Positions 33,062 through 41,012 of a stretch of 64,000 bases of DNA are shown here, one piece after another. Numbering within the stretch: the stretch's first letter is position 1; every line of letters begins with the position of its first letter. Origin of the DNA: Sphingomonas sp. BK345 (lineage in GTDB: Bacteria > Pseudomonadota > Alphaproteobacteria > Sphingomonadales > Sphingomonadaceae). Location: positions 806,001-870,000 of the forward strand of contig NZ_JACHZX010000001.1 in assembly GCF_014193845.1 (NCBI RefSeq), in the 5' to 3' direction. A program made the position numbers and the translations under genes. The notes under the pieces are model-generated. The model was given only the letters and a program-made list of their open reading frames with translations, was not told where the DNA came from and searched no databases.

Positions 33062-33272
33062 GCGCGTGACCGTGCTGCCCCCTCCTTCTTCTCTTCGGTT
33101 CCCCGGGGAAGGCCGGGGCCCAGGTGGGGGACGTTCCGTGCCGGCCACAGCGCTCCACCCAACTGGACCCCGGCGTTCGCCGGGGATCAAGCGTGAGGGG
33201 GAACGGTGTCGCTCCCCCGGGCGCCGTGCTCCTGCCTGCGCAGGAACACGGAACATCGAGCCCCGGCGCTAG
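33062..33272. repeat. Gap in flagellar operon with diverged palindrome (family F)
   Basis: 211 nt between fliQ and fliR hold no gene. From about 33098 to 33190 is an imperfect palindrome (TTCCCCGGGGAAGGCCGGGG, CCCAGGTGGG ... CCAACTGGACCCCGGCGTTC, GCCGGGGATCAAG). At 33229-33244 is a separate hairpin, CTCCTGCCTGCGCAGGA. It is a relative of the element after gltB rather than of families A-D. Confidence 0.6.
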
Positions 33273-34055
33273 ATGCTCGGCTTCGGCCTCGCCATCGAGC
33301 CGCAGCTGTGGGCGATGATCTTCGTGATGATCCGCGTCGGCGCGGCGTTCGTCGCCGCGCCCGTGTTCAGCAACGTCTCGGTGCCGCTCACCGTGCGGGT
33401 CGCGCTGTCGGGCGCGATCGCGGTGCTGGTGCTCGGCACCACGCCCGTGCAGGTGCCGCAGACGGTGTTCGCGCTCGCCACCTTCGTCGCGGTCGCGGCC
33501 GAGGCGCTGGTCGGGCTGGCGATCGGCTTCGTGCTCCAGATCGCCTTCGCCGCGCCGCTGGTGGCGGGCGAGATCATCGGCGGCTCGATGGGGATCGGCT
33601 TCGCCAACATGATCGACCCCAATTCGGGCCGCTCCAGCCCCGCGATCGGCCAGTTCCTGTCGATCATGATGACGTTGCTGTTCCTCTCGCTCGACGGGCA
33701 TCTGGTGCTGGTCGACCTGGTGGTGCGCAGCTATCGCGCGCTGCCGCCCGGCGCCTCGTGGCTGGCGGCCGGCCAGCTGCGCGACATCGCGCTGTTCGGC
33801 AGCTACGCCTTCGTCGCCGGGCTGCTGCTGGCGCTGCCGGTCGGCTTCCTGCTCTTGTGCCTCAACCTGGTGATGGGGATGGTGTCGCGCTCGGCGCCGT
33901 CGCTCAACCTCTTCTCCGTGGGGTTGCCGGTCAGCCTCGCCGCCGGCGTGATCAGCCTCGCGATCGCGCTGCCGGCGATGGGTGACTATATGCAGGTCAT
34001 CGTCCGCGAGGGCCTCGCCGCGGCGCAGAGCCTCGTGCTCGCGGGGGCGCGCTGA
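33273..34055 (+). CDS. fliR: Flagellar export gate protein FliR
   Basis: A 260-residue protein with about six helices: VGAAFVAAPVFSNVSVPLTV, FVAVAAEALVGLAIGFVLQI, GEIIGGSMGIGFANMIDPNS, and FVAGLLLALPVGFLLLCLNL are FliR landmarks. It completes the FliPQR gate and contacts FlhB. The stop shares one base with the flhB start (TGATG), so translation is coupled. No good SD precedes the ATG, which lies just after the palindrome-containing gap. Confidence 0.92.
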   Translation: MLGFGLAIEPQLWAMIFVMIRVGAAFVAAPVFSNVSVPLTVRVALSGAIAVLVLGTTPVQVPQTVFALATFVAVAAEALVGLAIGFVLQIAFAAPLVAGEIIGGSMGIGFANMIDPNSGRSSPAIGQFLSIMMTLLFLSLDGHLVLVDLVVRSYRALPPGASWLAAGQLRDIALFGSYAFVAGLLLALPVGFLLLCLNLVMGMVSRSAPSLNLFSVGLPVSLAAGVISLAIALPAMGDYMQVIVREGLAAAQSLVLAGAR

Positions 34056-35179
34056 TGTCGGAGGGTGGCGACAAGACAGAAGCCCCGACCGACAAGCGTC
34101 GCAAGGACGCACGCGAGAAGGGCGACATCCTCAAGAGCCGCGACCTCGCCACCGCCTTGGTGGTGCTGGCGGGCGTGGCGTGGCTGATGTTCTTCGGCCC
34201 CGCGCTGCTGGCGGCGTGCCGCGGCGTGATGGCCTCCAGCCTCACCTTCGACCGCGCCGACGTCGAGGATTTCGCGCCGTGGCGACCGCTGGTCGAGGCG
34301 GGGTGGAAGCTCGCCATGCCGCTCGGCACCTTGTTCGCGATCACGATCGCCGCGGCGGTGGTCAGCCAGGCCGGGCTCGGCAGCTTCGGCTTCAACGGTT
34401 CGCTGCTCGCGCCCAAGGCCTCGCGGATCAACCCGGCCTCGGGGCTCAAGCGCATCATCGGCATGTCGGGCTGGATCGAGCTCGGCAAGTCGCTGCTCAA
34501 GGTGATCCTGCTCGGCTCGATCGGCACCTGGATGGTGTGGAAGACCGCGCATTTCAGCTTCGGCCTGGCCGCCTCGAACCTGCCGGTGGCGCTCGCCGGG
34601 CTGGGCGCGACGATGACCAACGTGCTGCTCGTCATGGCGATGGGGCTGGTGGCGATCGCCTTGTTCGACGTGCCGACGCAGATCCTCCAGCTGCTGCGCA
34701 AGCTGCGCATGACCAAGCAGGAGGTGCGCGACGAGCACAAGGAGAGCGAGGGCAACCCCGAGATGAAGGGGCATCTGCGCGCCAAGCAGCGTGCGATGCT
34801 CTCGGGCGGCATGCGCCAGGCGCTGACCGAGGCGCACGTGGTGCTCACCAACCCGACCCATTTCGCGGTGGCGCTGCGCTACGACCGCGGGCGCGACCAG
34901 GTGCCGGTGGTGGTGGCCAAGGGCCGCAACGCCACCGCGCTGGCGATCCGCGAGGCCGCCGCCGAGATGAGCCTGCCCGTGCTCGAATATCCCGCGCTCG
35001 CCCGCGCGGTCTATTACACCAGCCGCGAGGGGCAGGAGGTGCGCGACGACCTGTACGTCGCGATCGCCACCGTGCTAGCCTTCGTCTTCGGGCTCAACGA
35101 GCGCGCCGGCGGGCGAATGCCGCCGGTCGACGTGCCGCTCACCGCGCGGTTCGACGAGAATGGCAAGAAACAGGGGTAA
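34055..35179 (+). CDS. flhB: Flagellar export switch protein FlhB
   Basis: A 374-residue protein that sets export specificity. The N-terminus GDKTEAPTDKRRKDAREKGD is the family signature. Four membrane helices follow (about 35-220), then the cytoplasmic domain with the autocleavage motif N266-P-T-H269 (LTNPTHFAVALRY), which cuts itself to permit the switch signalled by FliK. Its presence with fliK in one operon completes the hook-to-filament switch. Normal length. Confidence 0.95.
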   Translation: MSEGGDKTEAPTDKRRKDAREKGDILKSRDLATALVVLAGVAWLMFFGPALLAACRGVMASSLTFDRADVEDFAPWRPLVEAGWKLAMPLGTLFAITIAAAVVSQAGLGSFGFNGSLLAPKASRINPASGLKRIIGMSGWIELGKSLLKVILLGSIGTWMVWKTAHFSFGLAASNLPVALAGLGATMTNVLLVMAMGLVAIALFDVPTQILQLLRKLRMTKQEVRDEHKESEGNPEMKGHLRAKQRAMLSGGMRQALTEAHVVLTNPTHFAVALRYDRGRDQVPVVVAKGRNATALAIREAAAEMSLPVLEYPALARAVYYTSREGQEVRDDLYVAIATVLAFVFGLNERAGGRMPPVDVPLTARFDENGKKQG

Positions 35180-35213
35180 ATTTCTGCCGCGAGCGGTCGT
35201 TTAGAGGGGCATC

Positions 35214-36749
35214 ATGGCGACGACGATCAGCAGCACCAGCAGCAGCACGGCAGCGACCGCCACGACGTCGACGACCAAGACGTCGTCGACCTCGTCGGTC
35301 AACCAGTCGGCGGCCAACTCGGTCCTCACCTCGCTCGGCTCGGGCTCGGGGGTCGATACCGGCGCGCTCGTCACCCAGCTGGTCGACGCGCAGTTCGCGC
35401 AGAAACGCGCGCAGCTTACCTCCAAGAGCGACACGCTCACCGCGCAGATCTCGGGCGTGGCGACGCTCAAGAGCACGATCTCGGACTTCACCAAGGCGCT
35501 CGAGAACCTCGTCGAGGGCGGCACGCTCGCGACCCAGCCCAGCAGTTCGATGAGCGGGGTCGCCACCGCCAGCCCGGTCGCGGGCACCTCGGCGTCGGGG
35601 CTCAACAGCAGCGTCACCGTCAACGCGCTCGCCACCGCGCAGATCGCCACCAGCGCCAAGATCGCGTCGCCGTCCACCGCCACCTTCGGCACCGGCACGC
35701 TGACGCTGACGCTCGGCACCGCCACCACCAGCGGCGGCGCGATGACCGGCTTCACCGCTGGCACCAACAGCGACGGCTCGGCCAAGTCGTTCGCGATCTC
35801 GATCGACTCGAGCAACAACTCGCTGTCGGGCATCGCCGCCGCGATCAACGCCAAGAAGGCGGGCGTCACCGCCACGGTGATCAACGACGCGGACGGCGGC
35901 GCCTATCTCTCGCTCAAGGGCACCACCGGCGCGGCGCAGGCCTTCACGCTGGCGGCGAGCGACCCGGCCGGCGCGCTGGCGCAGTTCGACACCGGCTTCG
36001 GCACCGGCAACAAGACGACCGTCTCGAGCCAGGCGGGCAACGCCAAGCTGGTGGTGGACGGCGTATCGGTCGAGCGCGGCAGCAACGAGGTCAGCGACCT
36101 GATCGCGGGCGTGAAGCTCAGCCTGACCGGCACCGGCACCACCAACCTCACCTCGACGCGCCCCGACAGCGCGCTGACCAGCGCGGTGAAGGACTTCGTC
36201 GACACCTACAATCAGGTGCTGGCGGTGGTGAAGGAGCAGACCGATCCGATCAACGGCCAGCTCCGCGCCGATCCCGCCGCCAAGACGCTGCTGCGCACGT
36301 TGCAGGGGCTGACCAGCCGCGTGCTGCTGCCCGGCGCGGCCGCGGGCTCGCCGGCGACGCTCGCAGCGATCGGCGTGCGCACGACGCGCACCGGCGAGCT
36401 CGAGGTCAACGACGACGCGCTGAGCAGCGCGATGAAGAACGCGCCCGAGGCGGTCGAGGCGATGTTCACCAAGAGCAGCAGCGGCGCCACCGGACTGTAC
36501 GCGGCGATGAAGTCGCTCGACCTCAACACCGGCAGCACGATCTACGGCCTGGGTGCCTCGTCCACGCGCTTCCTCCAGGCGCAGTCGGACCTGGGCAAGC
36601 AGAAGAGCAACGTCGACGACCAGGCGACGAAGTTGACGACGCGGCTGACGCAGCAGTTCTCCAGCATGAACGCGCGCGTCTCCGCCTACAAAGCCACGCA
36701 GTCGTTCATGCAGCAGCAGATCGACAACTGGACCAAGTCGACGGGTTGA
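35214..36749 (+). CDS. fliD: Flagellar filament cap protein FliD
   Basis: A 511-residue secreted cap protein that guides flagellin assembly. A Ser/Thr-rich start leads into the conserved LGSGSGVDTGALVTQLVDAQ (FliD N-terminal domain). The middle contains LSGIAAAINAKKAGVTATVI and YLSLKGTTGAAQAFTLA. The C-terminal domain includes FVDTYNQVLAVVKEQTDP, LRTLQGLTSRVL and a coiled coil near the end (about 455-505) in place of the flagellin D0-like part. 34 nt after flhB and followed by its likely neighbour chaperone gene fliS. Confidence 0.93.
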   Translation: MATTISSTSSSTAATATTSTTKTSSTSSVNQSAANSVLTSLGSGSGVDTGALVTQLVDAQFAQKRAQLTSKSDTLTAQISGVATLKSTISDFTKALENLVEGGTLATQPSSSMSGVATASPVAGTSASGLNSSVTVNALATAQIATSAKIASPSTATFGTGTLTLTLGTATTSGGAMTGFTAGTNSDGSAKSFAISIDSSNNSLSGIAAAINAKKAGVTATVINDADGGAYLSLKGTTGAAQAFTLAASDPAGALAQFDTGFGTGNKTTVSSQAGNAKLVVDGVSVERGSNEVSDLIAGVKLSLTGTGTTNLTSTRPDSALTSAVKDFVDTYNQVLAVVKEQTDPINGQLRADPAAKTLLRTLQGLTSRVLLPGAAAGSPATLAAIGVRTTRTGELEVNDDALSSAMKNAPEAVEAMFTKSSSGATGLYAAMKSLDLNTGSTIYGLGASSTRFLQAQSDLGKQKSNVDDQATKLTTRLTQQFSSMNARVSAYKATQSFMQQQIDNWTKSTG

Positions 36750-36766
36750 GCGAGAGATAGACGACC

Positions 36767-37165
36767 ATGGCCTATGCTTCCGCCCTGCTGCGCGATCCGG
36801 CGCGCACCTATCGCGAGATCGACCTCGCCGGCCGCACCGCCGCGGCCGACGGCCCCGCGCTCGTCCAGCTGCTGTACGAGGAGCTCACCCAGGCGCTGCG
36901 CGTCGCCGCCTGGGCGGCCGACAACCGCCAGTTCGCCACGCGCAGCGAGCGCGTGACCCGCGCCACCGCGATCCTCTTCGCGCTGGAGGCGAACCTCGAC
37001 TTCGAGCGCGGCGGCGACGTCTCGCGCACGCTGGCGCGCTTCTACGCCGGCTGCCGCCGCCAGGTGGTGGACGCCAGCATCGGCACCGACGGCGAGCCGT
37101 TCCGCGCGGTGGCGTCGGAGCTGGAGGAGATCGCCGCGGCGTGGCGGATGGCGCGCGCGGCGTGA
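36767..37165 (+). CDS. fliS: Flagellin export chaperone FliS
   Basis: A 132-residue helical protein. ALVQLLYEELTQALRVAAWA, ERVTRATAILFALEANLDFE and DVSRTLARFYAGCRRQVVDA match FliS helices and the conserved LxxLY pattern region. FliS binds the C-terminus of flagellin to stop premature polymerisation. No flagellin gene is in this window, so the filament gene lies elsewhere. Last gene of the operon, followed by a palindrome. Confidence 0.88.
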   Translation: MAYASALLRDPARTYREIDLAGRTAAADGPALVQLLYEELTQALRVAAWAADNRQFATRSERVTRATAILFALEANLDFERGGDVSRTLARFYAGCRRQVVDASIGTDGEPFRAVASELEEIAAAWRMARAA

Positions 37166-37205
37166 GGGGGTGACGATCGCCACCTAACGGCCTCCTTGTC
37201 ATCAG

Positions 37206-37301
37206 CGTCATCCTGAACTTGTTTCAGGATCCACCCTGCGGCGCGCTCACCGACCGCGGCGCTCGCGGGACCGTGGATCCTGAAACGAGTTCAGGATGAC
37301 G
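37206..37301. repeat. Intergenic palindrome, family C copy 2
   Basis: A 96-bp palindrome with arms CGTCATCCTGAACTTGTTTC, AGGATCCAC and GTGGATCCTGAAACGAGTTC, AGGATGACG, almost identical to copy 1. The centre differs. It lies between the convergent fliS and GNAT genes and could end both transcripts. Confidence 0.9.
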
Positions 37302-37340
37302 GCAAAGAAGGAGAGCAGTGTCGCTCCCCTCACCTCCCGC

Positions 37341-37619
37341 TCACCGCACCAGATCGCGATACTCCGGATGGCGCTCGATGAAGGCGCGGACGAACGGGCA
37401 TTGCGGCACGACGCGCAGGCCCTGGTCGCGCGCGGAGTCCAGCGCGGCGCGGATCAGCCGCGAGCCTACCCCCCGCCCCTCGATCGCGAGCGGCACCAAG
37501 GTGTGCGTGAAGACGATCGTGTCGCCCTCGAGCTGATAGGCCGCGACCGCGCGCTCGCCCGCCACGGTGAGCTCGAACTCCTGCTCGGAGCGATTGTCGC
37601 GGACGCGCTCGACGCTCAC
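37341..37619 (-). CDS. Small GNAT-like N-acetyltransferase (YjdJ type)
   Basis: A 92-residue minimal acetyltransferase of the YjdJ/GTNG class: GDTIVFTHTLVPLAIEGRGV, GSRLIRAALDSARDQGLRVV and CPFVRAFIERHPEYRDLV. The acetyl-CoA pyrophosphate loop is EGRGVGSRL. Substrate unknown. It starts at a GTG overlapping the stop of the lipoprotein gene upstream (GTGA), so both are coupled. Confidence 0.85.
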   Translation of the reverse strand: MSVERVRDNRSEQEFELTVAGERAVAAYQLEGDTIVFTHTLVPLAIEGRGVGSRLIRAALDSARDQGLRVVPQCPFVRAFIERHPEYRDLVR

Positions 37620-37786
37620 TGGCCGGGCGCCGCCGCGGGCGCGTCGGGCGCGCGCGCCACCGGCGCGGCGGGCGTGGCCTGCGCCTCCACCGCGGCCGCG
37701 GCGCCGTCGGCGGGCTCGCGCTCACACGCGGCGAGCAGCGCCGCGGCGCCGAAGGTGAAGAGCGCGAGGTTCGGGCGCGGGGTCAT
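37616..37786 (-). CDS. Small predicted lipoprotein
   Basis: A 56-residue protein beginning MTPRPNLALFTFGAAALLAA followed by Cys21: a signal sequence ending in lipobox LLAAC, then an Ala/Pro-rich tail with no domain. It would be lipidated at the Cys and membrane-anchored. Function unknown. Upstream coding in frame to 37864 looks like noise, so I start at ATG 37786. Coupled to the GNAT gene by the GTGA overlap and divergent from recQ. Confidence 0.6.
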   Translation of the reverse strand: MTPRPNLALFTFGAAALLAACEREPADGAAAAVEAQATPAAPVARAPDAPAAAPGQ

Positions 37787-37911
37787 CGGTCGTCCTGAGA
37801 GCATGCCCGCACTACGCCCCGCCCCCGCCGCGCGTTCCCCCGCCCGCTCGCCCCGCCGCGTCACCGCGCCGGTTGCCCTCGGCCGCGCGCGCGCCTAGGT
37901 CGGGCGCGCCC

Positions 37912-39684
37912 ATGGCGCTCGACCCGCTTCCCCAGCTCCAGACGATCTTCGGCTTCCCCGCCTTCCGCGGCGTGCAGGAGCAGGTCGTCACGCGCGTGCT
38001 CGCGGGCGAGCGCACGCTGGCGGTGATGCCGACCGGCGCGGGCAAGTCGCTCTGCTACCAGCTGCCCTCGGCGATGCTGGAGGGGACGTGCGTGGTCGTC
38101 AGCCCGCTGATCGCGCTGATGCACGACCAGCTCCGCGCCGCCACCGCGGTCGGCCTGCGCGCCGCCACGCTGACCAGCGTCGACGAGAACAAGGCCGAGA
38201 CGCGCGGGCGCTACCTCGATGGCGGGCTCGACCTGCTGTACGTCGCGCCCGAGCGCGCCTCCACCGCCGACTTCCGCGACCTGCTCGAGCGCGGCCGCCC
38301 CGCGTTGTTCGCGATCGACGAGGCGCATTGCGTCAGCGAGTGGGGGCACGATTTCCGCCCCGACTATCGCCTGCTGCGCCCATTGCTCGACGCCTTCCCC
38401 GAGGTGCCGCGGCTGGCGCTGACCGCCACCGCCGACGCGCACACCCGCGCCGACATCCTCGAGCAGCTCGGCATCCCGCAGGACGGCATGATCGTCGCGG
38501 GGTTCGACCGGCCGAACATCCGCTACGCGATCCGCCCCAAGGACAACAGCACGCGCCAGATCGCCGACGTGGTGCGCGACACGCCCGGCCCCGGCATCGT
38601 CTACGTCCAGACCCGCGCCGCGACCGAGAAGATGGCGGCGCAGCTCACCGCGATCACCGGGCGCCCGGTGCGGGCCTATCACGCCGGGCTCGACCCGGCG
38701 GTGCGCGCGCGCAACCAGGCCGATTTCGTCGCGTCGGAGGACATGGTGATGTGCGCCACGGTCGCCTTCGGCATGGGGATCGACAAGCCCGACGTCCGCT
38801 TCGTCGCGCATGCCGGCCTGCCCAAGTCGATCGAGGCCTATTACCAGGAGACCGGCCGCGCCGGGCGCGACGGCGACCCGGCGGTGGCGCATCTCTTCTG
38901 GGGCGCAGAGGATTTCGCGCGCGCGCGGCAGCGCATCGGCGAGGTCGAGCCGCAGCGCCAGCCCGGCGAGCGCCAGCGGCTCGCCGCGCTCGGCGCTTTG
39001 GTGGAGACCGCGGGCTGCCGCCGCGCCATCCTGCTGCGCCACTTCGGCGAGCACCCGCCCGAGCGCTGCGGCAATTGCGACAACTGCCTCTCGCCCCCGG
39101 CCGCGCTCGACGCGACGGAAACGGCACGCAAATATCTCTCGGCGGTATTCCGCACCGGGCAGATGTTCGGCGCGACCTATATCGAGCAGGTGCTCACCGG
39201 CCAGTCGAGCGAGCGCAGCCTGATGAACGGGCACGAGCAATTGTCGGTGTGGAACATCGTCGACGGCGACGAGCTGGCGCTGCTCAAGCCGGTCGGGCGC
39301 GCCCTGCTGCTCAAGGACGCGTTGCGCACCAACCATCACGGCGGGCTCGAGTTCGGCCCGGCGGCGCGTGCGCTGCTGAAGGGCGAGGCGACGCTGCCGC
39401 TGGTCGAGCCGCCCAAGCGCGAGCGCCGCCGCGGCGGGCGCGCCGGCGCGACGCCCAACCCGGTCGACGATCCCGTGTTCGAGGCGCTGCGCGCGTGCCG
39501 GCGCGAGCTGGCGAAGGAAGCGGGCGTGCCGCCCTATGTGATCTTCCACGACTCGGCGCTGCGCGAGATGGCGGCACTGCGCCCGACCTCGCTCGCCGCG
39601 CTGGGGCGGATCGCGGGGGTGGGGCAGCGCAAGCTCGACGCCTACGGCCAGGCGTTCCTCGACGTGCTGAAGGGAGCGGGGTGA
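37912..39684 (+). CDS. recQ: ATP-dependent DNA helicase RecQ
   Basis: A 590-residue 3'-5' helicase. Helicase motifs: FPAFRGVQEQVV (motif 0), T41GAGKS46 (Walker A), D136EAH with CVSEWGHDFRPDY, ALTATAD, and the second RecA fold with YVQTRAATEKMA, AFGMGIDKPDVRFVAHAGLP and QETGRAGRDG. The zinc site is CRRAILLRHFGEHPPERCGN, CDNC. A winged-helix RQC domain and an HRDC domain (LRACRRELAKEAGVPPYVIF, LAALGRIAGVGQRKLDAYGQ) complete it. ATG 37912 gives the normal family N-terminus. Confidence 0.97.
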   Translation: MALDPLPQLQTIFGFPAFRGVQEQVVTRVLAGERTLAVMPTGAGKSLCYQLPSAMLEGTCVVVSPLIALMHDQLRAATAVGLRAATLTSVDENKAETRGRYLDGGLDLLYVAPERASTADFRDLLERGRPALFAIDEAHCVSEWGHDFRPDYRLLRPLLDAFPEVPRLALTATADAHTRADILEQLGIPQDGMIVAGFDRPNIRYAIRPKDNSTRQIADVVRDTPGPGIVYVQTRAATEKMAAQLTAITGRPVRAYHAGLDPAVRARNQADFVASEDMVMCATVAFGMGIDKPDVRFVAHAGLPKSIEAYYQETGRAGRDGDPAVAHLFWGAEDFARARQRIGEVEPQRQPGERQRLAALGALVETAGCRRAILLRHFGEHPPERCGNCDNCLSPPAALDATETARKYLSAVFRTGQMFGATYIEQVLTGQSSERSLMNGHEQLSVWNIVDGDELALLKPVGRALLLKDALRTNHHGGLEFGPAARALLKGEATLPLVEPPKRERRRGGRAGATPNPVDDPVFEALRACRRELAKEAGVPPYVIFHDSALREMAALRPTSLAALGRIAGVGQRKLDAYGQAFLDVLKGAG

Positions 39685-39714
39685 GGGGGTGAGTTGCGCC
39701 GGGTCGGGAGACCT

Positions 39715-39851
39715 AAATCCTCCCCGCTCGCGGGGAGGGGACCATGCGCAGCATGGTGGAGGGGGTCTCCACCGACGCTGCGCTGCGTGGAAAGCCCCCT
39801 CCACCACTCGCCTGCGGCGAGCGGTCCCCCTCCCCGTGCCGGGGAGGATTT
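39715..39851. repeat. Intergenic palindrome, family A copy 4
   Basis: A 137-bp palindrome after recQ: AAATCCTCCCCGCTCGCGGG, GAGGGGACC, GGTGGAGGGGG, then CCCCCTCCACCACTCGCCTG and GGTCCCCCTCCCCGTGCCGG, GGAGGATTT. Internal hairpin CCATGCGCAGCATGG is shared with copy 2. Confidence 0.85.
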
Positions 39852-39980
39852 CGCCCCCTCACCCACCGGCCGCTCTTCCCCCTCGCCGTCGCGCCCGTCC
39901 GCCGCTAAGCGTTGCTCTCCCGCGACGGGACGAACGGGATCAGTGACGCGGCGGCCCGTCCGCGCTAGAGGCACCATCCT

Positions 39981-40409
39981 ATGTTGCGCATCATCGACGA
40001 GACGATCGCGGTCGCGCCGCAGATCCGGCCCGAGGACCTGCCCGCCATCGCCGCCGCCGGCTACAAAGCCGTCGTCAACAACCGCCCCGACGGCGAGGAA
40101 CCCGGCCAGCCCGACGGCGAGTCGATCCGCGCCGCGGCCGAGGCGGCGGGGCTGCGCTACACCGCGATCCCGATCACCCACGCCGGCTTCTCGCTGCCGC
40201 AGGTCGAGGCGATGACCGCGGCGCTGGCTGCGGCGGGCGGCCCGGTGCTGGCCTATTGCCGCTCGGGCACGCGCTCGTGCAACCTGTGGGCGCTCGCCGG
40301 CGCGGCGCGCGGCGACGACGCCGACTCGCTCACCGCCAAGGCGGCGGCGGCGGGCTATGACCTCACCAACCTGCGTCCCCTGCTCGACGCGGTGGCGCGG
40401 CGCGGCTGA
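39981..40409 (+). CDS. TIGR01244-family phosphatase/sulfurtransferase-like protein
   Basis: A 142-residue protein with a dual-specificity-phosphatase fold. VAPQIRPEDLPAIAAAGYKA, VVNNRPDGEEPGQP and the P-loop LAYCRSGTRSCNLWALA (nucleophile Cys, C-x5-R) are those of the TIGR01244 family, also found as the first domain of Blh proteins that detoxify or signal sulfide. Exact substrate unknown. Followed after 9 nt by an unrecognised gene. Confidence 0.85.
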   Translation: MLRIIDETIAVAPQIRPEDLPAIAAAGYKAVVNNRPDGEEPGQPDGESIRAAAEAAGLRYTAIPITHAGFSLPQVEAMTAALAAAGGPVLAYCRSGTRSCNLWALAGAARGDDADSLTAKAAAAGYDLTNLRPLLDAVARRG

Positions 40410-40418
40410 GCCGGTACG

Positions 40419-40805
40419 ATGGGGCTGGCGGCATGGCTCGGCCTCGGCCGGGCGCACCGGATGATGCGATCGGTCGACGAGGCGATCGAGGCGGTCGGCG
40501 TCGCGCTGCCGCGCTTCGCCGCCTTCGACGCGGTGATCGCGGAGGACGGCCGCGCCGCGCTGGTGATCGACTCGACCGGGGTGATCGCGCTGGTGCTGGT
40601 GCGCGGCGCACGGGTGCGGGCGCGTTTGGTCGAGTGGGCGATGGTGCGGCAGACTCACGCGGGCATCCTGGTCGAGACCGGTGACCGCGGCTTCGGCGAC
40701 GTGCTGCTGGCGGGGGTGAGCGCGATCGACGTGCGCCGCCTCGGCATGCCGCCGCTGCCGCAGCGCGAGCCTGCCACGATCGTCGGGTCGCTCGAGACCG
40801 CCTAA
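40419..40805 (+). CDS. Unrecognised protein downstream of the phosphatase-like gene
   Basis: A 128-residue protein I do not recognise. Its centre has alternating hydrophobic strands (AALVIDSTGVIALVLVRGAR, GILVETGDRGFGDVLLAGVS) with no cysteines and no signal peptide, so it is probably a small cytosolic beta-rich protein. It starts 9 nt after the preceding stop and is probably co-transcribed. Sequence composition matches the neighbours. Confidence 0.65.
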   Translation: MGLAAWLGLGRAHRMMRSVDEAIEAVGVALPRFAAFDAVIAEDGRAALVIDSTGVIALVLVRGARVRARLVEWAMVRQTHAGILVETGDRGFGDVLLAGVSAIDVRRLGMPPLPQREPATIVGSLETA

Positions 40806-40806
40806 A

Positions 40807-40869
40807 CGGAAGTTAAGGGGTCGAAGGCAGCTCGTCCTTCCGACGAGGCATAGCTCTGCGGAACTTCCG
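40807..40869. other. Long-range inverted repeat after the 128-residue gene
   Basis: CGGAAGTT (40807-40814) and AACTTCCG (40862-40869) form a perfect 8-bp outer stem. Inside, TCGAAGG and CCTTCCGA can pair with one bulge. It begins just after the gene stop and ends before a family D repeat. It may be a 3' structure or a small RNA; there is no T-tract. Confidence 0.35.
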
Positions 40870-40885
40870 AAACGCTCTTCACCTT

Positions 40886-40983
40886 CCGTCATCCCGGACC
40901 TGGTCCGGGATCCACTCTTCCGCATAAGAAACGCTTTCAGAGTATGCGGAAACGGTGGATCCCGGACCAAGTCCGGGATGACG
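40886..40983. repeat. Intergenic palindrome, family D copy 1
   Basis: A 98-bp palindrome: CCGTCATCCCGGACCTGGTC, CGGGATCCAC at the left and GTGGATCCCGGACCAAGTCC, GGGATGACG at the right, with an additional inner inverted pair (TTCCGCATA / TATGCGGAA). Confidence 0.9.
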
Positions 40984-41012
40984 AGGATTGAGGACGCCCC
41001 GCCCTTGCCCGC

